Shown here in pieces: positions 8,521 to 14,870 of a stretch of 16,418 bases of DNA (its first letter is position 1; the number at the start of each line of letters is the position of its first letter). The notes under the pieces are model-generated. The model saw only the letters and a list, made by a program, of their open reading frames with translations. It was not told the origin of the DNA and searched no databases. The DNA is from JAKACU01 sp021821185 (lineage in GTDB: Bacteria; Bacillota; Bacilli; Alicyclobacillales; SLC66), in contig DAHWJX010000096.1 in NCBI GenBank assembly GCA_027343965.1, positions 1 to 16,418 on the forward strand. Reading direction: 5' to 3'. A program made the position numbers and the translations under genes.

Positions 8521-9729
8521 TCACGAAGCAGTTCGACGCGATAAAGAAACAACCAAAAGCGCCACGAGACTAACGATGCTTAAGAGGTAAAGGCCACCTG
8601 CATAGCTCCCTGTCACCTGCTGAATAGCTCCCATGACCAAAGGAGGAAAGAAACCACCAATGCCGCCGATGGCACCAATGATCCCTGTTGCTTTTCCTGT
8701 CTGCGTGGAAAAATAATACGGAACCAATTTAAAAACCGTCCCATTGCCGATCCCTAACATCGCGGCAATCACTAGTGCCGCCACCGTTAAAAGCGCGACA
8801 TTATTCAGCCCTAAGGCAAAAATGATACTGCCAACCACGATCACGATAAACGTAATCGCCAATAAGCGAATCGGCGCTAGTTTATCCGCCAGATACCCAC
8901 CAATCGGGCGCATCACCGTGGCAAGCACCACAAACCCTGCTGCACGCATGCCTGCCGTTACAGGAGCTAGATGAAATTGTTGTTGCAATAAGGTCGGTAG
9001 GTAGTTGCCAAAAGCCACGAACCCACCAAACGTGATGAAATAGTACAAAGCGAGTGTCCATAAACGAGAACTACTCCAAAACCGTTCTTTTGTCACTGGT
9101 CGATCCTGCACCGAATGTACTTTGCGTGCTGTCGAATCAGTTGTTTTTTGCGGGTCTCGCGTAAAAAACCAAACCAAACAAGCACCTACAACAACCGGAA
9201 TAATCATCACCAAAAACGTTTTCTGATAGCCTAAAGCTAAAAATAGCGACGGTACGAGAAAGCCTGCTATCGCCGTACCGATATTGCCAAAAGCGGTGAT
9301 ACCAAGTGCCAATCCTTGCTTTTTAGGTGGATACCAAGCAGAGACATGAGCAATTCCGACTGCAAATGATGCGCCTGCGGCACCTAATAATACTTCCCAA
9401 AACAACAACGTGGCAAAAGAGTGCGCTGTAGACATGCCAATTAAAGGAATAATGACAAATAGCATCAAGAGTGTGTATACGCGACGTCCACCAAAACGAT
9501 CAGCGAGCCATCCAAGAGGTATACGTAAGATCGAGCCTAATAAGACAGGGGTAGCTACGATGAGACTCTTATCAAAAAGAGGAAGATGAAAGGTTTTTTG
9601 AATCTGTGGCGCGATCGGCGACACCATCGACCATGTGACAAAAGCCAAAGCCATGGTAATCATCGATAACCACATCGTGGTAGCTGGCATCGATGGTCGA
9701 TTTGGCACGTGTTCCCTGTCAATTGACAA
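8521..9729 (-). CDS. narK: Nitrate/nitrite transporter NarK (major facilitator superfamily)
   Basis: Inner-membrane carrier that takes up nitrate and/or exchanges it for nitrite. The product is about 402 aa with twelve predicted membrane segments. The nitrate signature appears twice, as GITAFGNIGTAIAG (near residues 143-156) and GIIGAIGGIGG in the second half. Substrate-binding arginines fit SILRIPLG (R69) and VMRPIGG. The likely start is TTG at 9727-9729, because GGAGGAG (9736-9742) lies 6 bases upstream of it. An ATG at 9742-9744 is in frame but contains this binding site itself, and its own nearest purine run is 15 bases away. It heads the nitrate operon, and its neighbours argue for a respiratory rather than assimilatory role. 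Confidence 0.93.
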   Translation of the reverse strand: MSIDREHVPNRPSMPATTMWLSMITMALAFVTWSMVSPIAPQIQKTFHLPLFDKSLIVATPVLLGSILRIPLGWLADRFGGRRVYTLLMLFVIIPLIGMSTAHSFATLLFWEVLLGAAGASFAVGIAHVSAWYPPKKQGLALGITAFGNIGTAIAGFLVPSLFLALGYQKTFLVMIIPVVVGACLVWFFTRDPQKTTDSTARKVHSVQDRPVTKERFWSSSRLWTLALYYFITFGGFVAFGNYLPTLLQQQFHLAPVTAGMRAAGFVVLATVMRPIGGYLADKLAPIRLLAITFIVIVVGSIIFALGLNNVALLTVAALVIAAMLGIGNGTVFKLVPYYFSTQTGKATGIIGAIGGIGGFFPPLVMGAIQQVTGSYAGGLYLLSIVSLVALLVVSLSRRTAS

Positions 9730-9735
9730 CAAAAT

Positions 9736-9742
9736 CTCCTCC
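9736..9742 (-). promoter_or_regulatory. Ribosome binding site that decides the narK start
   Basis: GGAGGAG on the minus strand is ideally spaced (6 bases) for the TTG at 9727-9729. It overlaps the ATG at 9742-9744, so that ATG cannot use it. This argues for TTG initiation and a protein five residues shorter than an ATG-based call. Confidence 0.7.
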
Positions 9743-9788
9743 ATATAGAGTTAGATTTACTCCTTAAGTGTGCCACGTACTAAGTTAC

Positions 9789-9815
9789 GTTATACAAGTC
9801 ATCAAATCTATGATG
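9789..9815 (-). promoter_or_regulatory. Possible narK promoter region with a CATCA-N6-TGATG palindrome
   Basis: The minus strand has a -10-like TATAAC (9789-9794) about 60 bases upstream of the narK start, with no good -35 box. The palindrome CATCA-N6-TGATG (9800-9815) covers the -35 region. A weak promoter with an operator-like dyad would suit a regulated anaerobic operon, but the arms are not those of FNR (TTGAT/ATCAA) or CRP (TGTGA/TCACA). Nothing in the window identifies a regulator. Confidence 0.3.
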
Positions 9816-9825
9816 CTGTATTGGA

Positions 9826-10032
9826 TCAGATGGTCCATGGGCTTAATGCCAAGATACCCGCGATCAGGACAATCAAGCTTCGCGTACTGAACCCGCCGTG
9901 TTGTACCGATAAGAGAAGGAAAAAGAGCATGAGGATGGTTCGTACAGCCGCTTCTACTTTGCGTGTTCCAATCGAATGAAACTCATCTAAATCTGGGTGG
10001 TGTTGGATCTGAGTATGTATCTTCTCTTTGGC
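9826..10032 (-). pseudogene. Hydrophobic reading frame without a start, possible membrane-protein remnant
   Basis: A 68-codon open frame on the minus strand ends 82 bases before the narK ATG. It has no ATG, GTG or TTG near its beginning, only an internal Met. Its second half has two hydrophobic stretches (TILMLFFLLLSV and SLIVLIAGILAL) preceded by a basic segment (GTRKVEAAVR). This resembles a small two-helix membrane protein of the DUF2892 kind, but the resemblance is weak and could be chance. I would treat it as a decayed gene or noise. Confidence 0.25.
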
Positions 10033-10041
10033 CTAAGCCCG

Positions 10042-10080
10042 CCAAGAGGGTCGACTTCAGGTCGATCTCTTGGTACCAAG
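10042..10080. repeat. Imperfect hairpin overlapping a 12-bp palindrome
   Basis: CCAAGAG (10042-10048) pairs with CTCTTGG (10067-10073), and TCGAC (10051-10055) with GTCGA (10061-10065), around a 5-base loop. The right arm is shared with a perfect 12-base palindrome CTTGGTACCAAG (10069-10080), so the two structures exclude each other. It lies beside the terminator at 10086-10115. Its function is unknown. Confidence 0.6.
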
Positions 10081-10085
10081 CATCC

Positions 10086-10115
10086 AAAAAAAACCCAAGG
10101 TCAGCGACCCTTGGG
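10086..10115 (-). terminator. Strong rho-independent terminator, minus strand
   Basis: CCCAAGGTC (10094-10102) pairs with GACCCTTGGG (10106-10115), giving nine base pairs with one bulged C and a 3-base loop. On the minus strand it is followed by eight U residues (10086-10093). No intact minus-strand gene ends just before it. It probably belonged to a gene now lost from the decayed stretch to its right, and it isolates the narK promoter from readthrough from merA. Confidence 0.8.
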
Positions 10116-10258
10116 GGAATCAACGAAAATCGAATACCGAGAGGCTATTTCTCTAAAAGGCGGTGCTATTGTTACCATTTCGGTTTAACCAAGTAAAACC
10201 GAGACTCAAAAGATGGACCGCAGTGTCAAACCGTGCTGCGCGTATCCAATTAATCTTG

Positions 10259-10285
10259 CGGGAAAGGACTTGCCCTCCTTTCCCG
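10259..10285. repeat. Perfect 10-bp hairpin
   Basis: CGGGAAAGGA (10259-10268) and TCCTTTCCCG (10276-10285) are exact inverse complements around a 7-base loop. Neither strand has a U-tract right after it, so it is not a clear intrinsic terminator. It lies in the gene-poor stretch. Confidence 0.7.
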
Positions 10286-10334
10286 TCTTGTATCAGTTAA
10301 TAGTATTTTTGTGCCAATTACATGCCTGCTTTAA

Positions 10335-10616
10335 GTCAATTTTCAGCAGACCGATATACACTCCCCGTACAAGCAAGCTACAGGGAGAAAAGTTCATGAA
10401 AACCACGCCACGTTGAATCACCAGTACATGTATTCTTTTGATGGTGTCGGTGCGGCAGTTTGGGATATTCATGTAACCAATACTTTGATTTCTTGGGATG
10501 TTAAAATAGCGGTTGCTACTGGTAAAATCGTCTACAAAAGTCCGCTCTTTGCTTCAAATAGCAAAACATCGGTTTTAACAAGTAGGAGTTACGTAATATT
10601 TGCACAGTTTCTGTAG
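10335..10616 (+). other. Unidentified plus-strand open frame, probably a gene remnant
   Basis: A 93-codon open frame on the plus strand has no canonical start before TTG at 10413. From that TTG it would give a 67-aa product. The sequence alternates polar and hydrophobic residues (for example SFDGVGAAVWDIHV and ISWDVKIAVATGKIVY), suggesting beta strands, perhaps from a small secreted protein. A GGGAG-type site precedes an ATG at 10396 in another frame, which meets a stop after six codons. A frameshifted gene is therefore possible. I do not recognise the family. Confidence 0.25.
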
Positions 10617-10854
10617 CGGAAAGAGTGGCCAACTCAAAATCCCAGCCGCAGGTGGGCATGTTTTGCATAACCGTTTATATTAGTACATCGGATAACGCCG
10701 CTCTAGAAGCCATGCCCGGCCTATAGACACCATGTGCCGACTTATTCAAATACGGTCCCGTACCTAAGCGCATTCCTGATTCATACCTTGCGCTGTTACT
10801 ATATGAGTCGATGTACAACTTGGAGAAGGCGAATATGCGAGTACAAAACCCTAT
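10617..10854. other. Gene-poor stretch
   Basis: I see no supportable gene here on either strand; all frames are short and lack ribosome binding sites. The minus-strand frame that follows the flavin monooxygenase remnant stays open to about 10670 but has no recognisable protein. A dyad ACCCTA-N4-TAGGGT straddles the right edge (10848-10863). Confidence 0.5.
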
Positions 10855-10965
10855 AAATAGGGTGGATACGATTTCGTACGATTACAAGCGTGCATGATGA
10901 TCATAAATCTGCGAACTCACAATAATTTTATCGGCTTGTGTCTCTTCAATACATTTCTGCAATCC
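10855..10965 (-). pseudogene. Remnant of a luciferase-like flavin monooxygenase (C-terminal part)
   Basis: In one minus-strand frame the codons read GLQKCIEETQADKIIVSSQ, then IYDHHARL, then a TAA stop (10882-10884), then SYEIVSTLF. The pattern EETxADxxIVxSQIYDHxARLxSYEI is typical of the C-terminal end of LLM-class flavin-dependent oxidoreductases. The stop falls where a variable residue stands in relatives; a CAA-to-TAA change would explain it. Upstream the frame is closed by a TAG at 10996-10998, just past the merA stop, so the rest of the gene is gone. The family call rests on pattern recall. The remnant shows that the gap between merA and narK is decayed coding DNA. Confidence 0.6.
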
Positions 10966-11013
10966 TTGCAAAATTGTGCAAGGGCAGATCGCCAACTATT
11001 TTGCATCATCATA

Positions 11014-12678
11014 TTAACCCGCACAGCACGAAAGCTTTGAAACGTCCTTATCAAACGTTAACGTTGCCAATTTCAGTCCTTCCGCCATGGTCAGGTACGG
11101 AGCAAATGTCGAACGAAGGTCTTCGATGGTCAGGCCAAATTTCACCGCCAGCACAGCAGAGTAAATGACATCCCCTGCATTCTCCGCCACGATATGTGCG
11201 CCAAGAATCTTCCGGGTTTGCGCATCTGCCACAAGCTTAAATACCCCAGTTGTCTCCCGGTTGACCAAAGCACGTGGTACAGCGTCAAGCGGAAGCACGG
11301 AAGTCAGAACCTCGTGTCCGCTGGATTTCGCCTGCTCCTCCGTAAGTCCAACCGTCGCAATTGCAGGGCTCGTGAATATAACACCAGGAACCACCGCCAA
11401 ATCAATTTTTTTATCACTTCCAATAACAGCGTTCTCAGCCGCAATGGCACCCTCGTAAGCTGCCACATACACGAACTGCGGCCCCATTGTCACATCCCCT
11501 GCGGCATAGATCCGGTGATTGCTGGTACGCAGATATTCATTCACCAGAACCTCACCGCGGTCACCAACCTTCACCTTCGCCGCCTCCAGATTCAAGCTCT
11601 CCGTATTGGGGTTGCGACCCATCGCAACGAGTAGCGCTTCCGCTTCGATGACCTGTTCCTTCCCGCTCACTGTAATATAAACCCGTTTAATGTTCCCATC
11701 CTGTTCGATTCGATTGAACGTAGAACTAGTGATAATTCGGATACCTTGATCGGTCAACGCCTTTGTGACTGCCTCCGAAATTTCGGGTTCGTAGGATGTC
11801 AAGACACGAGCACTCCGTTGCATCAAGGTCACTTCGGAACCAAGGTTGTGGAACATTTGCCCCATTTCCAGGGCGATATAGCCAGACCCAAGAACAGCCA
11901 ATCGCTTTGGAAGTTCCTTGAGATCAAGTGCCGTGGTGCTGACCAGATAATCAACATCTTTCAATCCTGAGATGTTCGGGACGGCAGGCGATGTACCCGT
12001 TGAAATCAAGAAATTGCGGGCTATAATCTGGCGACCATTCACCTCTACCGTTGCTTCATCCACAAATCGAGCCTCTCCTCGAATAAGCTCCAAGCCATAT
12101 TCGTCAAGTAAGTCGACATACTTATGCTGGCGAAGGCCTCCGACCAGTTCATTTTTCCGGTCGATGAGTTGCGCCATATTCACCGGGCTACCACTTGTAT
12201 TCAGCCCTTGAAATGGATTGCTAGTCGCAAGGTGGTTAATTTCGCCCGCTCGTAGCATGGTTTTTGAGGGTACGCAACCAATATTGACGCAGGTGCCGCC
12301 AATGGTGCCGCGTTCGACCATACCTACCTTCGCACCATGGGATACAGCCTGAATTGCCGCTGAGAATGCGGATCCACCAGACCCAATAATGAGCAAATCA
12401 AAATCGTAGTTGCCGCCTTTCTTTATGGCGCCATCCTGCGGACGTTCACTGAGGATGGTGACGTCCCCTGGCTGATAACCTGTGTCGGCAATTGCCTGTC
12501 TCGCATCATCCAAACGATTGAGATCAGCCAGCTCAAAGGTAGCCTCATTCCGACGAAAACTTGCTGATATATTTTCTGCCCCTACACTTTGCAGAGCATG
12601 GGTTACATGCCTTTCACAGCCATCACACGTCATTCCGTTGACAACAAGTTGTATTTGCTTCTTGGTCGATTCAGTCAT
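11014..12678 (-). CDS. merA: Mercuric reductase MerA
   Basis: FAD- and NADPH-dependent cytoplasmic enzyme that reduces Hg(II) to volatile Hg(0). The 554-aa product starts with one heavy-metal-associated domain (GMTCDGC, C18 and C21). The pyridine nucleotide-disulfide oxidoreductase core follows, with an FAD-binding IIGSGGSAFSAA near residue 97 and the redox pair in GGTCVNIGCVPSK (C130, C135). It ends SKLSCCAG, with the vicinal pair C551-C552 that takes Hg(II) to the active site, so all catalytic cysteines are present. The ATG at 12676-12678 follows AGAGGGG. No merR, merT, merP or merB lies nearby, so mercury entry and regulation must be handled elsewhere or the operon has been broken up. Confidence 0.96.
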   Translation of the reverse strand: MTESTKKQIQLVVNGMTCDGCERHVTHALQSVGAENISASFRRNEATFELADLNRLDDARQAIADTGYQPGDVTILSERPQDGAIKKGGNYDFDLLIIGSGGSAFSAAIQAVSHGAKVGMVERGTIGGTCVNIGCVPSKTMLRAGEINHLATSNPFQGLNTSGSPVNMAQLIDRKNELVGGLRQHKYVDLLDEYGLELIRGEARFVDEATVEVNGRQIIARNFLISTGTSPAVPNISGLKDVDYLVSTTALDLKELPKRLAVLGSGYIALEMGQMFHNLGSEVTLMQRSARVLTSYEPEISEAVTKALTDQGIRIITSSTFNRIEQDGNIKRVYITVSGKEQVIEAEALLVAMGRNPNTESLNLEAAKVKVGDRGEVLVNEYLRTSNHRIYAAGDVTMGPQFVYVAAYEGAIAAENAVIGSDKKIDLAVVPGVIFTSPAIATVGLTEEQAKSSGHEVLTSVLPLDAVPRALVNRETTGVFKLVADAQTRKILGAHIVAENAGDVIYSAVLAVKFGLTIEDLRSTFAPYLTMAEGLKLATLTFDKDVSKLSCCAG

Positions 12679-12742
12679 ACAAAACCCCTCTTTCCGGAAT
12701 TAGAACTTGCCGGTGGTATCCACAAGATGGCCTACAGGTTCG

Positions 12743-12754
12743 GTGACAGGTCAC
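12743..12754. promoter_or_regulatory. Operator-like palindrome upstream of merA
   Basis: GTGAC-AG-GTCAC is a perfect 5-2-5 dyad, 65 bases upstream of the merA start. It could be a repressor site or a small stem in the leader. It does not match the MerR dyad found in classical mer promoters, and no convincing -10/-35 pair is visible around it. Confidence 0.3.
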
Positions 12755-12816
12755 TTATCCGTTGATGCGCCAAAATATTTTATCGCGTCAGTTTCAGTCT
12801 GTGGTTTGAAATCCAA

Positions 12817-12857
12817 CTGCTCAACTTACAAGAGCAGAATGCATGTGCATCCTGCTC
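12817..12857. repeat. Three-armed alternative hairpin in the merA leader region
   Basis: CTGCTC (12817-12822), GAGCAG (12832-12837) and CTGCTC (12852-12857) occur in a row. The middle arm can pair with either outer arm, so two stems exclude each other. The second stem is extended by an inner ATGC/GCAT pairing. Such an arrangement can act as an RNA switch or attenuator, but no U-tract or anti-ribosome-binding-site pairing is evident. The 268-base gap between merA and the ABC permease holds nothing else clear. Confidence 0.45.
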
Positions 12858-12946
12858 ATAGGCAATCCATAAATAGTTGTACATAAGCGAATTTTGTTGC
12901 AACTCTGTGACACAAGATGGGAGTCCACCCATTATTGCCACACACT

Positions 12947-13753
12947 TTACAGCGGCAATTCCCGTCTACGAAAACCTACAATCGCAACGCCTAATAATAC
13001 GACAGTGACTGCAACCAGCGAAACCGAATCAATAACGAAGTGTCCATGTCCATGAATGAGATTCTGCGGATCAAACACGGTGAAGAGAGACAAATGATTC
13101 ATCCAGTTAAGCTTTGTGCTGAGGTCTCCGACCATGTGCAATCCATAGAAGAGAATGGTCAATAGAGCCGACAAACCCAGTGCAGTTCGTTCGTCGCGAA
13201 CAAGGCAGGAAAATAGAAAACAATAAGCTGAAACCACACAAAAAAGCAGCACTCCAACGATATTCATTTGCACGAAATACGTCGCGTTCATGTCAGGATG
13301 ATTCACAAACCAATGTACGCCCAGCAAAGCTCCCACAGTGCTGACAAATCCAATGACAAAGACTCCGCTAATCAGTACAGCCGCCTGCGTGGTCGCGACT
13401 TTTACACGGGACAAGGGCGTAGCCAATAGATATGCCATCGATCCATTGTCTACCAGATGGGCAATCAGTTTTGTCGCAACAAATATGGCGTAGATGCCCA
13501 TAATGATAAGATACAGCAGACTATAGAACTCACCACCGAGAAAGTCACCGATGTGTGTGACGCCGACGGTATAGCCGAGCACTTTCATCAATCCCTTGGG
13601 CATCTGTCGCAATAAGGTATTGAGTGCTTGTGAACCTGCGAATGACGGATAGACCCAAATGAATATCCACAGATAGAATAACAGGCCGAATGCATAGCTC
13701 GAGATTGTCTTCACATTCGCTCTCAACTCATTCCAATACAAAACACCGTTCAT
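12947..13753 (-). CDS. ABC-2 type transporter permease
   Basis: Membrane subunit of an ABC-2 type exporter, substrate unknown. The 268-aa product has six predicted membrane segments (about 19-37, 72-95, 122-148, 160-184, 190-210 and 243-262) and a short basic C-terminus. The ATG at 13751-13753 follows GGGGAGG; an in-frame start upstream (13777) lies inside the ATPase gene. Only one base separates it from the ATPase stop, so the two are surely co-translated. A HGHGH run near residue 234 lies between the last two segments and might bind metal, but this is speculative. Family members export peptides, drugs or lipids, and nothing here narrows the choice. Proximity to merA is not enough to propose metal export. 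Confidence 0.87.
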   Translation of the reverse strand: MNGVLYWNELRANVKTISSYAFGLLFYLWIFIWVYPSFAGSQALNTLLRQMPKGLMKVLGYTVGVTHIGDFLGGEFYSLLYLIIMGIYAIFVATKLIAHLVDNGSMAYLLATPLSRVKVATTQAAVLISGVFVIGFVSTVGALLGVHWFVNHPDMNATYFVQMNIVGVLLFCVVSAYCFLFSCLVRDERTALGLSALLTILFYGLHMVGDLSTKLNWMNHLSLFTVFDPQNLIHGHGHFVIDSVSLVAVTVVLLGVAIVGFRRRELPL

Positions 13754-13754
13754 C

Positions 13755-14639
13755 TCAGTGTTCCTCCCCTGTCCCATAGAAGTGCATGAAGATCTCTTCT
13801 AAATTGAGCTGGTGAATGTCCAGGGCACGAATATTGCAATGAGCCAGCACCTTAATGAATTCGTTATAGTTCCCTTTCACTTCAATATCGACTTCGTTAT
13901 TCCGCCGCCCCACAATATGCCACCCGGCGTTTGCAATTTTAGCCTCATCATTTTCATCGCCGATTCCGACCGTGAATACCTTGCGCTGTACTTGACGCAA
14001 GCTCTTGACGTCCTGCACGGCGATCAGTTTTCCGTCCCTTATGATGCCTACTCTATCACACACGCGTTCCACCTCGGGAAACATGTGCGACGACATGAGA
14101 ATGGTGGCGCCTTGGCTCTTTTCCTCCTCAATTAGTTCCAAAAAACGCTGTTGCATCAACGGATCGAGTCCAGAGGTAGGTTCATCCAGGAGGAGCACCT
14201 GTGGTTGGTGCATAAATGCCGCGACAATACCGACCTTCTGTTTCATCCCTTTGGACATCTTACGAATGGGCATTTTGGCGTCCAATTCAAATCGGTCTAT
14301 TAATTCATTGCGTCTCGCTAGGCTGCGTAATTTGCGAATGCCAGCGAGTAAATTGAGAAACTCAAGCCCATTCATGCCGTCTAGAAAGCCGATCTCCCCC
14401 GGAAGGTAGCCAAGTTGTTCCTGAACCTTTGCAGCATGTGTCCAACATTCCAAATCGTTGATTTGTGCGATGCCTGAATCCGGTCGCAAAAACCCCATCA
14501 AATGTCGAATGGTTGTGGATTTTCCAGCTCCGTTTGGACCCAAATACCCAAAGACTTCGCCCTCTGACACTGTGAAAGAAAGATCGAAGATACCATGTCC
14601 ATTTGAAAACTCTTTCGTCAATCCTTGAAGAACAATCAT
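13755..14639 (-). CDS. ABC transporter ATP-binding protein
   Basis: Cytoplasmic ATPase that powers the adjacent ABC-2 permease. The 294-aa product shows Walker A GPNGAGKST (34-42), a YLPGE Q-loop variant near 78-82, an ABC signature MSKGMKQKV (128-136), Walker B LLLDEP (149-154) and the H-loop histidine H185. The last 80 residues form the C-terminal extension common in drug and bacteriocin exporters (CcmA/NatA-like). The ATG at 14637-14639 has a strong AAGGAGGTG site 8 bases upstream. This start overlaps the stop of the truncated upstream frame as ATGA, so the pair was originally the downstream part of a regulator-exporter operon. With that operon cut, its present promoter is not visible. Confidence 0.94.
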   Translation of the reverse strand: MIVLQGLTKEFSNGHGIFDLSFTVSEGEVFGYLGPNGAGKSTTIRHLMGFLRPDSGIAQINDLECWTHAAKVQEQLGYLPGEIGFLDGMNGLEFLNLLAGIRKLRSLARRNELIDRFELDAKMPIRKMSKGMKQKVGIVAAFMHQPQVLLLDEPTSGLDPLMQQRFLELIEEEKSQGATILMSSHMFPEVERVCDRVGIIRDGKLIAVQDVKSLRQVQRKVFTVGIGDENDEAKIANAGWHIVGRRNNEVDIEVKGNYNEFIKVLAHCNIRALDIHQLNLEEIFMHFYGTGEEH

Positions 14640-14755
14640 GGTTCTTGCACCTCCTTATAGATGCCGAACTTCAGGATATCAAGGTACACATTCAATTCAT
14701 TAATCATGGGTTGGAACGATTGCTCTAAACGTTCATCCACCACATGAGATAACGA
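14636..14755 (-). pseudogene. C-terminal remnant of a gene upstream of the ABC exporter, probably its regulator
   Basis: An open frame of 39 codons (DERLEQSFQPMINELNVYLD, then ILKFGIYKEVQEP) ends with a TGA that overlaps the ABC ATPase start as ATGA. The coupling, and the frame being bounded upstream by an in-frame TGA at 14756-14758, show that the 5' part of a gene is missing. The helical sequence resembles the last helices of a TetR/AcrR-type regulator, which often precedes such exporters, but this identity is an inference. The break coincides with the tRNA-like fragment, pointing to a deletion or integration junction at about 14756. Confidence 0.6.
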
Positions 14756-14763
14756 TCAAAGTC

Positions 14764-14811
14764 GCCGATCCTAAACCGCGTCTTGCGGGGGTTCGAGTCC
14801 CTCCGGGTGAA
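14764..14811 (+). other. tRNA 3'-half-like sequence, likely attachment-site core
   Basis: On the plus strand, GGGGG-TTCGAGT-CCCTC (14787-14803) is a full T arm with one G-U pair, followed by a 7-base acceptor-like strand CGGGTGA (14804-14810) and an A. Before it, GC-GTCTT-GC (14778-14786) could be a short variable arm, and TCCTAA (14769-14774) resembles an anticodon loop. No matching D arm or 5' acceptor strand lies upstream, so this is not an intact tRNA. The amino-acid identity cannot be fixed. Int next to a tRNA 3' fragment is the usual layout of an att site. Confidence 0.6.
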
Positions 14812-14830
14812 TTAAAAATCCTTATTTTAT

Positions 14831-14865
14831 GCGGATTCTCAGACCTTTGAGAATTCGCTTTTTTT
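14831..14865 (+). terminator. Rho-independent terminator, plus strand
   Basis: GCGGATTCTCA (14831-14841) pairs with TGAGAATTCGC (14848-14858), eleven pairs including one G-U, with a 6-base loop and seven U residues after it (14859-14865). It lies 20 bases beyond the tRNA-like fragment in the same direction, so it is probably the old terminator of that tRNA gene. In this place it also stops plus-strand transcription from entering the integrase gene antisense. Confidence 0.85.
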
Positions 14866-14870
14866 ATCTC

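Noticed and set aside
9770..9979. 69-codon plus-strand open frame considered as a transposase fragment
   Set aside because: No transposase motif, no ribosome binding site and no terminal inverted repeats around it.
10066..10083. T-box-like sequence (TTGGTACCAAG) followed by a terminator-like hairpin on the plus strand
   Set aside because: Only the GGTACC core matches the T-box; the AGGGTGG part is absent, the U-tract of the following hairpin is on the opposite strand, and no aminoacyl-tRNA synthetase or amino acid gene follows.
9745..10120. Search for FNR or CRP boxes upstream of narK
   Set aside because: No TTGAT-N4-ATCAA or TGTGA-N6-TCACA match was found, even allowing weak arms.
10848..10863. 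ACCCTA-N4-TAGGGT dyad, reminiscent of an NreC site
   Set aside because: As I recall it, the NreC consensus has TAGGG first and CCCTA second; here the arms are in the reverse order, and the site is over 1 kb from narK inside decayed coding sequence.
12780..12884. 34-codon minus-strand open frame upstream of merA
   Set aside because: No ribosome binding site and no known small-protein pattern; retained only as a speculative leader peptide in the finding on the merA region.
12679..12946. Search for a MerR-type promoter (19-bp spacer with GTAC dyad)
   Set aside because: No such dyad and no convincing -35/-10 pair were found in the gap upstream of merA.
14764..14811. Intact tRNA gene on the plus strand
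   Set aside because: The T arm is good, but no D arm or complementary 5' acceptor strand exists upstream and CCA is not encoded, unlike the tRNA-Gly in this window.
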